The notes below the pieces were generated by a model. That model had not been told where the DNA came from. It saw only the letters and a program-made list of their open reading frames with translations, and ran no database searches. 64,000 nt of DNA from Calonectria ilicicola (lineage: Eukaryota > Ascomycota > Sordariomycetes > Hypocreales > Nectriaceae): positions 806,001 to 870,000 of the forward strand of contig CP085825.1 of the NCBI GenBank assembly GCA_020809705.1, written 5' to 3'. The position numbers were made by a program, and so were the translations under genes. Below are positions 9,242 through 21,184 of this stretch, in pieces (the first letter of the stretch is position 1; each line of letters begins with the position of its first letter).

Positions 9242-11228
9242 TTACAGACCACTGTCAATCTGGAGAGGGATGTTGGTCTTGGTCCAGGTACCCCAGTCAC
9301 GGCAGGTCTGGGCAACGGTGTTGGGGATGTTGTACTTCTTGACCTCGGACGGGGCAGTCACAAACTGGATCAGTAGACCGGCAGAAACGTGCCATGCGAT
9401 ATGGCAGTGGAAAGGCCAGACACCTTAGCGGAAACGTTAGCGCAGGTGGCTCGGGAGTTAGGGGGGGAGACGGTGGGGAGGATCGACATACCTGGGTTGT
9501 CGGACGCGTCAAACTGGATCACCACATGGCCATTTCCTCGAACCTGAATTACGTCTCGCCTCATTGGGTTGCTGGGGTTGATGATTGTGCCGTCCCATGT
9601 ACCCGCGCCCTCGTGGAGGATGTACATGTTGAAGCCGTGGAGATGCATTGGGTGGCTAAAGAAGGTGTTAGTGACCTATCCATCTACCAACTGAAGGGAT
9701 TCGGGACTTACGGGATGGGGGTGTCGTTCTCGATATTCACTCGCACGCTGTTGGCCTTGCCAACGTTGCGGACGTTCCACTGGGTTTCAAACTTCTCACC
9801 GAGCTTCTGGAGGAGAAGGGTTGGGCTGTTGTAGTTGGCACGGAAGTCAATGCCATCAAAGTAGAACAAGCTGATACCGCTCTCGTTCTTTCCAGTCGTG
9901 ATGTTAAAAGTATAAGTGAGGTCGGGCTTGGGGACGGCCAGCTTCATGAGAGGCTTGGTCAGGGAGAGATCATCGTTGGTGCAAGTGCCTGGGTCAGCAA
10001 CGTCCCAGGCAGTTGACGTGGGTATCTTGGTCTGATTGGTATTGCCATAGTAGATGGCGGCCAGGGCATTGGGTTGACCATTGTTTAAACTGCAGCCCGT
10101 AGAAATGTTGGCCCGCATCCAGTATGAATCAAGCTTGCCGTTGGCCTTGACCAAAACGTCGACTCGCTGACCAATGCCAAGAGTAACAACCTTGGTATCA
10201 TAAGGCTGAATCTGGATGTAGTCGTTGGCAATGACAGTCAGGGTGTGGCCGTCAATTGAAAACCTCTGCAGGGCTTCAGCACCGGCGTTGATGAGACGAA
10301 GGCGATGAACCTTGCCCTTCTGGAAGTTGAACGTGGAGAGACCAGCAGCGCTGTTGCAAGTGGTGGTATCAGTGGTGGGAAGAGTAGAGCAGTTGAAATT
10401 GTTCTTGCCGTTGATGAGGTTGTTATCAGAGAAGACAATACCGACGTCAGGGCTCATGACTGCCTCGACAAGCTCAAAGTAGGGCTTGTGGTACCAATCT
10501 GAAAGCATGATTGGACCAACATCAACATCATAATCGCGACGCTCACGAGGACCATGAATAACGATGGGACCGACGACACCAGCAGCATATTGGGCAGAGT
10601 AGTGAGAGTGATACCAAGAAGTTCCATACAGCTCAGCTTGGAATTGATAGGTGAAGCTCTTGCCAGGGGCGATGGGGCACTGAGTGATACCAGGCACACC
10701 ATCTTCCCAAGGCTTGCGGGTCTGAAGGAAGCCGTGCCAGTGCATAGCAAAACCTTCATCCTCGAGGTCATTGTGGATGGTGACCTGAATGATGTCACCC
10801 CAGTTGGCCTCAATGGTAGGGCCGGGGAAGGCACCATTGACCAGGATACCAGACACCTCATAGCCATCAGGGGCAATTGTACCCCGGCTGATGGTGAAGT
10901 CATACGTACGGATGACACCAGTGTTGGGGTAGTCTTTGTAGTAGTTGGTAAAAGCAGTCCTTGTGCTCCAAGGGTAACCATTGGGAGTAGGGTTGTTGGT
11001 CATGAAATAGGGGTAAGTAGGGGCATCATCAGTTCCCAAGACAGATTTTCTGGAAATTTTAATCAGCACTCATAATTTTTATGACCAAGAACACACAGTG
11101 ACATACCCATTGGTCTTGGACTGGGTCCAAGTACCATCTACGGTCTTGGGAGAGTAACGACCGAGATGAGTGGCACGAGCGGCCAAGTTATTGACGGAGC
11201 TAACTCCCGTGCTGGGAAAGTTGCCCAT
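9242..11228 (-). CDS. Multicopper oxidase, asco-laccase
   Basis: Four exons read downward: 11228-11107, 11049-9712, 9655-9492 and 9423-9242. The introns of 57, 56 and 68 nt all have GTATGT or GTAAGT donors. 601 residues. It oxidises phenolics with reduction of O2 to water at one T1 and one trinuclear copper centre. All four copper motifs are seen: HWHG (144-147), WYHSH (186-190), HPMHLHG, and HCHIAWH followed by the axial-region leucines (SAGLL). The protein ends exactly in DSGL, the conserved C-terminus that most ascomycete laccases reach only after a tail is cleaved off. No signal peptide is visible: the N-terminus starts MGNFPSTGVSSVNN. This could mean an intracellular enzyme or a missed upstream exon. 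A TATATAAG element lies about 100 nt upstream. Role (pigment, detoxification, conidial) unknown. Confidence 0.93.
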
Positions 11229-14200
11229 GGTGAACGAACGTTGGAAGAAAACGATTGACAGATGTTAAAGGCTTGAGGGATGAAGGAATATGGATTGAAT
11301 AACTTCATCATGGAGGCGGAATGTTACGGCTTATATACGTCTAGCTGAGGGACGGGAAAGTTGCAGTGAGTTAAAGCAAGGTGACGGCGAGGGGCGAGGT
11401 CTGGTCCAAGCACTCGCGGTTTGCCGAGCAGCCATGGTCAGATTCTAACTAACGAATGCCCCATTCCCCTCCTGGGCGACCCGTGATGATAGTTCGGACC
11501 AGGTACCAAACGGCAGCATGATTATGGGTCAAGACGGGAAGACAGGGACATGTGCTGTTCCTCACAGATGGGCTGGCGGTGGGGCGTGATGGCTCAGGTC
11601 GAGCTGCAAAGCAAGGCAGGATGACGGTCAGCTCCAGCACACCAAGAAGCAAGCACGGAGACCCTAGGCAAGGCACGCTGCATCCTATCAGACCACCACA
11701 CTCTATCTAATTGACTCCATGCCACCACGAGAACGCCAAGGTGTGTGAAGGTGGTGTGGGCAGCTTCAGCCTCAGACGCGGGCGTAAATAGAATATACTG
11801 TAGGATGGGCACTTCAGGGTCAGGGCATCGTGAAAGAGGACATTTTGAGACAGCCGTGGAGCGCCTGAAATGCACGAGGCTCGGAGCGGAGATGAACGCG
11901 GAGAAGGCAGCGGGCGACAAGGTCAGGACGTCATGATCGCCTCGGTCCCGTCGGATCACTGGGGTCAAAAAGACAGGGTCAGAGAGTCACAATCCGGACT
12001 CCGAGCACCGAACGGCTGGAAGATGAGAGGAAGATCTCGCGCAAGCCGGTCCTGTCACTAAGTTAAGAAGCAGAGTGGACCCAATGGCATGTTTTTGTTT
12101 TGTCAGTCAGCCAAGAACACGAAGATTGGCTGGTCAGTAGTTGCATCTACTGCAACTTCTAGGGCTAGAAACCAGGGTTAGCGCCAGGTCATCACGCAGC
12201 GTCGAGGGGGAGCAAATGTACAAATTCCCATGTTAGCAGTGCGTACGGGATCGCGACTATGTAGGATTCGGGTATGAGGCAATCGCCGTGGACCCACAGC
12301 AGGCCGCCTTGGCCCTAGCTTGGTCCGATGGATCATCTTTGATGGAGAGCGATCGAGTCTGGGGGGTAGTCATGTCCCGGCGGCGATTGGTGGGGATGGA
12401 GAAGCCTGCAAGGTCCAGGGGGCCCCGTCAGCCATGTCTCGCTGGTTGCAAAAGACTCCGAGGCGCCGTCCCAGCCGGTATGCGGGAGGGAATAGGACAT
12501 AGGTTAGTAGTAATTAGTGGTCTGTGTGCGATATTCTAGGAAGACGGGAAGACGGTAAGTCTCCACGGCGGTTCAGCTGCAGCCTCTCAGCGGAACGCGG
12601 TGCCTGGGCTTGGAGCTGAAGCCAGGAACAGCGGTTGCGCTTTTCCTTCTGGCCAGGCCTTGGCAAAAAGAAAAGCCAACTGCCGTTGGGCGGGCAAGGG
12701 GTTGCTGTATGGCGCCAGAAGAGGTGTGTGTCCGTATCCGTACATAGAAAATTGGCTGATGGGTGTCTCAATGCGCCATGTCGCATAGCAACATGGCATC
12801 TGTAAGTCAGCACAGCATGGCATGTCAGCACCATCATAGCTCGACATGGGGTCCGGCCAGCAGGATATGCTGTTCTCTACGCCGCCGTTGCATCGCATTG
12901 GCGTCGTGCAAGGCTCGTTTCTCGACGCTGCCGCTGGCACCTGTCAGCGAGGGCATCCATGCGGGCGGCCAGGCCAGTGTAACATTACAGCCTGCTTTTG
13001 ACAGCCCAGCTTCAACCTCCCGTCAGCCCTGCTAGCCCAAAAGTACAACAACCACCACATCTCTGCCCCGTTGGTCCGTTCTGCGTGCCCGCATGTTGTG
13101 GAACATCGCGTCGGGCCTCAGCTCGCAACGCACTGGGCGGGGCCAAGGCTCTCTGAGCGAGGGTTCAGGACACGGCCGAGCCAATCGCGGCACGCCTCCT
13201 CAATTGAGCCATTTGTGCCGCTCAAAGGAATCGACGCAGCTGCGCAGAATATGGAGATGCAGAACGCATCTACCGTCTTTTGGCCCTGACGCTGGGTTCA
13301 GTTGCTCGCGTATCCGCTGCCGTAATGCATAACACGGGAGGGTTGAGGGGTGCACAACCTTATCTGACCAACAATTTGAGGGAATGGTGGTCCCGCCAGC
13401 GCTAGGCAAACCTGGGCATCTCGTATCGTTTCACAGCACGCACGGCGACCGCCTCTTCGTTTGAACTGTTAGTCACGAGCGTCACATCCATGAATGCATG
13501 CACCTTTACACTCAAGTCATCCTGGACCTGTGCAATTGATACCCCAAGGTCAGACGCCACAACTGGCTGAGTGGAGGTTGTGCGCTGCTGGCTGAGTGCT
13601 AGCTCCGCCCAATGACTGTCCACTCGAGAGCGCGCTGGGCATCCCGCTCCAACCAGACGGCACTGTCGATCTCGACACTATCTCTGGCCGTTTACTCGAG
13701 CCACAGCGCTTCTTCGGGTAGTGGGAGGAATTTTCCGTCGCGGCTTCGCGGGGCGCTTCCGTCCCGCGAGGCTACTGAGCGAGGCGTATAAATACGAGCC
13801 ACGAGCGAAACATAACTCGGATGAGAAAATGCCGTCGGCCGAAGCGAGGAGATCACTGTCAGATCGGCTTATTCCCTGTTCCTGGTCGGTAGAGCTTTTT
13901 TGGCTTGATATATTACAGAGTGCGGCCGTAACGGCCATGCTGTACATGGTCTAAAATAACCGTATGAGCTGAGTTGTTGCTCTCGCTTTAGCTGCAGCTG
14001 ATCCCCTCATCTTTGAACACCGCCGGTGCTGCCGCCACCGTTACCGTTTCTATGGTTTCCTCCAGGCAGGGTTTGCCATCATGACTATGGGCCGTCGCTG
14101 CGCTCGCTTATACATCTCGTGCATTCTGGGGTCGGCGTCGGATCGGATGACACTGCCAATAGACATGAAGAAGCTGCAGAACCCTTGTTAGCCACCGTGC

Positions 14201-15740
14201 ACAGCTGACATGTTGATAACAAGCGAGCCTAACATACCCAAAGGTAGCGCCTGAGCCCAGCATATACTGGCCCAGTGTTCTCATGATTCCGTTCGGGCCC
14301 GCTCCATAGCGGAAAATGTTGACCGTTCCTGCTGGGGTCAGTCCTCCATCTCACTGTTGGCCTTGGGCGGACGGTGGCGAAAGATATGCCGGCAGGCGTG
14401 GTAGTATCTCAGCCGTCCTCTCACGCCCTGTGACCGAATTTTTGGGTTCGGGCGACATTACCGAAAACAAAGCCCATAATCACGCCCACAGCTGCAAGCA
14501 GGTCAGAAAAGACGTTCTAGACTCGGAGTGTTGCGTGATATCATACTTCCACCCATAAGCATGCCCATCTTGACTGCGTTGTCCCCAGAGTCAGCAAAAA
14601 TCTCTTCACTTCTCCTCTCCTCGAACATAAGTCGACATACACTTCTCAATGTTGGAGGGGCCGTGCTGGCCAGGCATCGGTGCGACGGGAGGCATTGTGA
14701 AGTCGAGGTCGAAGGAGGTATCGTGAAATAACCACTATAATGTGAGCTCCCCTTTGCGCAATTGCTTCTCGGGCAGCCGGACGTGATGTCGTTGTCGTCG
14801 TCGAATGCTTTCCGAGTTCGAAGCTCTCACCACCTCCAGTCTTCCGAGGGCAAGACAAATGAATATCCGTGACCTGCCATTCCCCGCTCTGATTGGCCAC
14901 AGATTCCGCTTGCCAATGGAACGCGGCAAATACTTAATCCGAGGAATCCGGGGCGCGGAGCACAGTGCCCGTGCATGACGCGAGTCAGTCCCTACTGTGC
15001 CGTGGCATCACGTGGCTCCCTCTCGTGGGTCGACAAGTAGCTCCACATCACGACTGTGCAAGAAAAGAGGCATTTGATTGTATTATTTGTATAAGCTCTC
15101 ACGAGCTGGACAACAGCGTCCAGTCCGGTCATCGGTGCGTGCGTGGTGCTGGGTGCTTTGCGAGCACATGCCAGGGTAAATGGGCGTGTGCTCCACTGTA
15201 TCCGGCCCCCAATTCGAAAACGCCAAGCAGCAGCGCTTAGCGAGTCGGGAGACCGCATCTCCAAAACCTGCCATCAGCTCACTGTCGACTTCCGCTCATC
15301 GACCACTGCAACACGAGAGTGCTGCCTCATCGCGGAAACCCTCTTCTTGGTACGTTTAACGCTGACGCTATCGCCTGCAGCGGTTTTCTGCCCGTCGCGA
15401 GACCTCGCCGGGCCGTGCGAGCCGTCCCCAATCGATACCGCCCCCCTTGCCCCGAACACAGACCCCCAACCGAGAACTGACATTTTTTCCCTCCCTGAAC
15501 AGATAACGGCCGACGCGAATCGACCCTTTTCAAGCAGAGTGCATCGCATTCTGTTGAGCCCGTCCTTTTTACAATATCGAGTCGTCTCTGACCCAAGCCT
15601 TTCCTTTTTTTTGACGCAACAACAGCGTGGCAAAAAACCACGATTCACGGCGCGAGCCGCACGCTCCTCGAAGCCAAGCCACCTGTCCTCCATCCTATCA
15701 ATATTCCGTCCACCTGCCGACCCGTCGTTGACCCTTCCTC
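11229..15740. other. 4.5 kb divergent intergenic region between laccase and FHA gene
   Basis: I found no gene. Frames up to 220 residues exist (15143-15805, plus), but the last part overlaps the FHA start in another frame and none shows a domain. Around 13733-13773 a GC-rich imperfect inverted repeat (GCTTCGCGGG...CCCGCGAGGC) precedes a TATAAAT (13786-13792) with no obvious gene behind it. About 500 bases before 15741 are pyrimidine-rich and probably the FHA 5' leader. The size suggests complex regulation or an unrecognised transcript. Confidence 0.4.
11330..11337 (-). promoter_or_regulatory. TATA box of the laccase gene
   Basis: TATATAAG on the minus strand, about 100 nt upstream of the laccase ATG at 11228. 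The spacing supports this ATG being near the real 5' end and argues against a distant upstream signal-peptide exon. Confidence 0.6.
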
Positions 15741-18033
15741 ATGACTGCCGTAGCAAACCCACCGAACTTTTCGCAAATTTCACGGCCAGCATGGGGCACG
15801 ATTAACGGAAACCACCAAATGAACCAAGACGACGGCCGAGGAGGCATCGGCATGTTCGTGCCGCGCAAGACCTTGTCGCGAACCAACTCGTCATCATCCG
15901 TGTCTTCGACTTCATCCAACTCATCTGCCACCACCGTGGCCTCCAACGGCTCCCAGCTCAATGGCACTCCCATGTCCTCCACGACAGATCTGAGCCAATG
16001 GTCGGCTAACGGGGCCCCTCGAAAGCGCCCTCAGCCCAAAAACTCGTGGCCGGCTGGAAAGGGTGACTTCCAGCCGGATATTAATAGACTCCCTGCCGGA
16101 CGAGGTGCCGGTATGATGGCATCGCATGGACAGGTACAGGCCGGTCCTGGTCAGGTCCAGATGACTCCTCAGGGCATGATGCGCCCTGTATCTGCAGAGC
16201 AATTCCCCCCTGGGCAACCAGTGCTCTATCTGCTCTCACTCAATGGAACATTCGAACGAAAAACAATCGCAGTTCCCTTTGCACCAGATAGCCTACGGAT
16301 TGGACGACAGACGAACCAAAAGACAATTCCAACACCTACCAACGGTTTCTTTGATAGTAAAGTGTTGTCAAGACAACATGCCGAGATTTATGCTGAACGA
16401 AACGGGAAGATCTACATTCGCGATGTCAAGTCATCCAACGGCACATTTGTCAACGGAACGAGACTATCGCAGGAGAATCGTGAGTCTGAACCTCACGAGC
16501 TGCAGACTTCGGACCACCTTGAACTTGGTATCGATATCGTTAGTGAGGATCAGAAAACTGTAGTTCATCACAAGGTGGCTGCCAAGGTCGAACATGCCGG
16601 CTTCCTCAGCTCATCCAACAATGTTCTTGACATGAACTTTGGCGATTTGGACCCAGCCAATGGTGCCATGTTAATGCCCCAGGGTGGCATGCCTATCCGA
16701 GGACGAACTGGCAGCAATGCTGGCATGGTTAATAACGGCCGCATGATGGCCAATGGAGGTGGCATGGTGATGCAGCCAAACGGCATGCCTCAACAAAGGC
16801 CCTTCTTCCTTACGCCAATTGCCACTGATCAAATATTAAAGCGACTTGCGGTACGGACTTGATATAATCCAACTTTTAAACAGCCAGTGCTAATGTGCTA
16901 TCTAGAACGAAATGCGAAGCGCCCGTTTACAGGCTCAGGACTTGGGCCGAACGAACCAGTTCGTGAGTACACTTCTGTCCAAAGAGGACTTGAAGGATTT
17001 AGAGAAGCCAGAGACTGCTCCTCAACCGGCTAAACAACCCATGGTTAATGGCAATGGTATTCCATTCCGCGGCGATGCTAAGGCCCGCTTTTCCGACCCT
17101 CCTGCACCACCTCCCCAACAACCCCTTCCCGAGAAACCTGATGTGCCATCATTGAAGCGAGGTCCCACTGAGCGGCCAAAGTCTGGGCCACCAAACGGGT
17201 CGCCGGTTCGACCAGACAATTTAAGCCAAATTATTCAGCTCACCGAGGCTCTCAACAATGCGAAGAGAGATATGGATTCGCAGTCTGTGCGTATGCGTGA
17301 GCTTGAGGAGATGCTCCAGAAGGAGCGTGTCGCTCGAGAAGAAGCAGAGGAGTTGGCCAAGCGCCTGGAGGAATCTGCGACCACTCACATGAATGGTTCC
17401 GCTGAACCCACTGAGGAACTCACTAATGGTGTTCCTGAATCCGCCGAGGAGGAAAAGACCGACTCCAAGGAGCTGGAACCTGTTGAGGACACTCCTCAAG
17501 AAGACTCAGCTCAGGAGACAGCCAATGTTTTACAAGCCCGCATTGACATCATGGATAGCCAGATGCGGGAGTTGAAGGAGCAGGTGGAGGAGTGGAAGCA
17601 GCGATGTGAAGCAGCTGAGGCTGAACGCGATGCTGATAAGAAGACATTAGCCGAAATGGTTGTCCAACTCCGTGCCGAAGAGGCTGCACGAGAGGAGGCC
17701 CAAAGGAGGGCTCGGTCACGATCGAGACAACGACGTGCCGAAATGGCCAAGGTGAATGAGCATGCCCCGGTCATCGCAGCGGAGTCAGAGGAGGCATCCG
17801 AAAAGTCACAGACCGATGAGAACATTGCCAGTAACGAGTCGGCCGATGCCCCCTCCCTTTCACGGGCCAACACCATTACGCCATCAACCACCCTTAAGGG
17901 AGGTGAAGGGCAAAACCAACGCCTCCAGGCGAGCTTACCCTACGCGTCCATGCTTGGAGTTGTCCTGTTTGGCGTGGGTCTAATGGCATATCTTAATGGG
18001 TGGCAGGCTCAGCCTCCTAGCACGGAGCAATAA
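15741..18033 (+). CDS. ham-4: FHA-domain tail-anchored protein, STRIPAK subunit (PRO45/HAM-4/SLMAP homologue)
   Basis: Two exons, 15741-16850 and 16906-18033, with a 55-nt phase-0 intron (GTACGG...TCTAG). 745 residues. Layout: a Ser/Asn-rich disordered N-terminus (1-155); an FHA phosphothreonine-binding domain at about 162-268 with RIGRQ (186-190), LSRQHAEIY (209-217) and SSNGTFVNG (231-239); a Met/Gly/Asn-rich linker; a long Glu/Arg-rich coiled-coil region in exon 2; and one C-terminal membrane segment (about 716-732) with a 13-residue tail. This order, FHA then coiled coil then tail anchor, is that of SLMAP and its fungal counterparts, which hold the STRIPAK phosphatase-kinase complex at the nuclear envelope, ER or mitochondria and are needed for hyphal fusion and fruiting-body development. 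Another FHA/tail-anchor protein cannot be fully excluded. Confidence 0.82.
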
Positions 18034-18678
18034 ATGTTGATTGTACGGATCAGACTGTACGAGGGTTTCCCTTGAAAACGTTAGCTATAGGGACCGGGGA
18101 TCACGACATATTATTCTGGGGGATTTGCAACTTTGTCATGAGCGGTATTCATAATGCAGCATGCGTCAGTACATTGAACTGGAGCAACGACGAGACGAAA
18201 CGAGACCATCATGGACATATCCGACTAAACCATCATTTCCTTTGTACGTACTATACTTGGCTTCTCTGTAACAAATAGCAACCAGACAGTGGCATGTCTC
18301 AGCGGCCTTCTTGATGGGGGCTCGGCGTGACGTTGCCGGGTTTGTCAAAGGGGGTGGCGTTGATCTTTTCTTTTGTCTCGACCTTGATACACGGATTGAG
18401 GCGCACGAGGGATATCAAGCTGGTGATGCGAGCAGTGGGCTGCATGGACCAAGGCAGTGATTGGGGGTTTTGCATGGATTGCTGGCTACCTTATATGTAC
18501 CTAGTGTGAATGGCTCAATACAAGGCTTCGGCTTCTAATTATGACTTTGACGGTGCTCGTGAAACAGTTGCTGCTATCCGTAGCCACACTGTAGTCCAGC
18601 CACATGTGACGTCGAGTACTCAAGCTAGTCAGGGGCCTGTCTCAGACCTGGCTCAGCCATCTACGTCGGTAGTTGGTT

Positions 18679-18720
18679 GGTATAATTGACTCGGTATAAT
18701 AGACTCGGCATAATAGACTT
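18679..18720. repeat. Three tandem 14-bp units
   Basis: Three adjacent 14-base copies, GGTATAATTGACTC, GGTATAATAGACTC and GGCATAATAGACTT, differing at one to three positions. No gene overlaps. Could be a small minisatellite or repeated binding site. Confidence 0.85.
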
Positions 18721-19635
18721 TGGCGCAGGCTTAGTTATGCTGTGCGACCTCGGCACATAACGATATTTGAATGCATAATGGATGGTCATGTGATAAGAGC
18801 CGGCGCTTCGTAGCGAGCAGCCGATGAGGTTACATTGACATCCAGGACGGAGTTGGCATCCGATCTGGTGCCTTTCCGCATTCGACATTTAAGCCATTAG
18901 CGAGTTAGATGTATTAAAAGCTCGAAAAGATCCAGCTTTTTTTTTTTTTTCTCCAATATTAGAGAAATCGGGATTCGGGGTCTATGTGAGCGCAAAACTG
19001 CTCGCTAAACGCCCCCAAGAGCATTTCAATCAACGTTGCATCAGACCAATGCCAGATCATCACGAATTATCCCAACATGATGTCATCACCCTCACTCAAA
19101 TGTCAGCAACGTCGTGAAAAGGCTCGTGAGAATCCAATTGACATAACAGAAACCGTTGCAGCGCCACCATGGTGATTACCAAGTTTAGCGTGAGATTTCG
19201 TTTAGCCTGCAGCTGAGTTTGCCGCTCTGTAATGGCGGGGATCATGGTACGATCAGGTAATGAGCAATTTTCCCCCAGAACTGTTCTCGATATCGCCTTC
19301 GTGATTATAAATGCCTTCAAACCACATTGTAGCTGTCTCTAGATCTAAATACCACACGCGCAAAAGGGCTTCATTCAAAATCATGACTAGGGTTTCAGTA
19401 CCAGCGATAAGAAAGCACAAATATAACATGAGGTTCAACGGCCTAGCTACGAGAGAATCGTCAGATAGTGAATCCACCGAGGCTTCGCTGCGTTATTTCC
19501 TCGCATAAACCAATCCACGAAATTGAAGCACGCCCTTCAATTGACAGCTTGATTTGTTATCGTGAGGCGGGGAAGAATAATCGTGTTCCGCTGCTAACCC
19601 ATTCCGCGCAATGTATGCATGAGTCACTCAGCCAA

Positions 19636-19641
19636 TATATA
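19636..19641 (+). promoter_or_regulatory. TATA box of the HD-domain gene
   Basis: TATATA about 75 nt upstream of the ATG at 19711, followed by a pyrimidine-rich leader. Confidence 0.5.
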
Positions 19642-19710
19642 GCCATACGCGCGGCCGCATCCATTTGCATTCTTCATACATTTTACTTCACACATTTTAC
19701 CACCTTCAAC

Positions 19711-20400
19711 ATGTCCAAACAAGATTTCAAAGACCAATTGCCAAAGGAGGTCCTGGACCTCGTCCCTGACACTGATGTCTGTCTTTCAGCGCTGAAGCTG
19801 GCAGTGGATGCCCTCTCCAAACCCATCCTCAACCACAGTTTGCGAGTGTATCTTCTGGCCAAATGGTTAGCTGAGAAAGAAGGGGGCGAGTGGGCGGATC
19901 CAGATCGCCTGCCCTTAGTCTTTGTCGCTACGGTCTGCCACGACTTTGGAGCCAGCGATCTCTACAATGGCAAGCAACGGTTCGAGGTCGAGGGTGCTGA
20001 TGCGGCCAAGAACCATCTCCTCTCTCATGGCACATCGGAGAGCGACAGCCACGATGTCTGGATCGCAATTGCACTACATACAAGCCGAGGAATAGCTGAG
20101 CGCATCAGCACGCTCTCGCGGCTGGTCCGGTTCGCCGTCAAGAGCGACTTTTCGCGCGAGTTTGGTCAGGAGCTAGGTGCAGCCGACTACAGCACCCATA
20201 TCGAACAGCTTCTTCCCCGTCTGAACATCGAAAAGGACCTCGGCGACGCTGTTGTGAAGCAGGCGACCAAAATCCCCGACAACGTCGACAGCTTGACTTG
20301 GCACGACTGCGAAAAACACCCCAAGGCAGGCTGGCCAGGCATTCTACTCCGGGCGCACCTCGAGAACCCCGACTACGACGGGGTTAACCCAGCCTTTTAA
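19711..20400 (+). CDS. HD-domain protein, cyanamide hydratase-like
   Basis: Single exon, 229 residues. It belongs to the HD metal-dependent superfamily and resembles the fungal cyanamide hydratase/Ddi2-type group, whose characterised members hydrate cyanamide to urea. Visible metal ligands are His42 (NHSLRVY), the His77-Asp78 pair (TVCHDFG) and His123 (ALHTSRG). The RFEVEGADAAKNHL stretch (90-103) is the family signature between them. Length matches the family (about 220-245). No signal peptide or membrane segment, so probably cytosolic. The start at 19711 gives the normal N-terminus and follows a TATA element at 75 nt. Many fungal members have no known substrate, so the reaction is a family-level guess. 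Confidence 0.85.
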   Translation: MSKQDFKDQLPKEVLDLVPDTDVCLSALKLAVDALSKPILNHSLRVYLLAKWLAEKEGGEWADPDRLPLVFVATVCHDFGASDLYNGKQRFEVEGADAAKNHLLSHGTSESDSHDVWIAIALHTSRGIAERISTLSRLVRFAVKSDFSREFGQELGAADYSTHIEQLLPRLNIEKDLGDAVVKQATKIPDNVDSLTWHDCEKHPKAGWPGILLRAHLENPDYDGVNPAF

Positions 20401-21184
20401 ACGTTCGCGGCGCCTGTAGATGCTTGGGCTGGGACGGAGGTGTAATATAAGCGATGGGCCAGCGCCGAGACCTATTCGTTCATCGTGCATGCCAAGCTCA
20501 AGGGGCTGGTCAGCCTAACGTCTCCAGCCTCGAGCGTCGGGAAGTGGGAGACAAAGTACCAAGCCACTTGTCAGACTGCCATGTCCCACTCGATACAACA
20601 GAAAATTCACTAGCTGCCGAGTTGGCGTCGTTACACGACGCAAGATCCGATGATGATCTGACGCGCGTCATGTCTTATGTGAGTGGGTGTGAGATCGACA
20701 TGCATGCATGATATCTATCGACTACATATGTTGTTACGTCTCTTGGCACTTGTGCATCATCTGAACTAGAAGATGCAAGGTCCGAATGGCACTGTAAACG
20801 GTGGTCAGCTTCTTATTGATAACTGGTTTAAGTCAATGCAAACAAAATGTCTGATAGTGGGCTCGTTCGTCATGCTGCATTGTGACCTAATGTCTGTTGA
20901 CTTTGACTAATGTACAAGTGATACGACTTCTCGAACCACACCATAGGATACATCTACTGCATTCTCTGCTTACATCTATTAATAATACAAGTGGCTCTAG
21001 AGCGCTGCAAAGAATCTAAACAATACCTTGTGCCTCATCACAACATTCATCATAGGTTGGCTCACGCCAAGCCTAATGATAAGCAGTAAAATTTTGACAG
21101 CAAGTTACAAGGCCAAGAGGGACTATAGAAGGGCTGCATCCCAAAATATATGCACCTTTTCTCGTCGCACAATCATACACTGAT
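20401..21184. other. Convergent intergenic region, HD gene and chitosanase 3' ends
   Basis: 784 bases between two stop codons, becoming AT-rich after 20700. No gene or repeat seen. Confidence 0.4.

Larger units (their letters stand above)
18034..19710. other. Intergenic between FHA and HD-domain genes
   Basis: 1.7 kb with no supported gene. It contains a small 14-bp tandem repeat (18679-18720) and a 16-base T-run near 18938. Minus-strand frames at 19096-19477 start with GTG or end quickly and are not accepted as genes. Confidence 0.4.

Noticed and set aside
19096..19477. Minus-strand frames with hydrophobic segments between the FHA and HD genes
   Set aside because: The longer frame has only a GTG start, the two frames overlap out of phase, and no family motif or promoter supports them.
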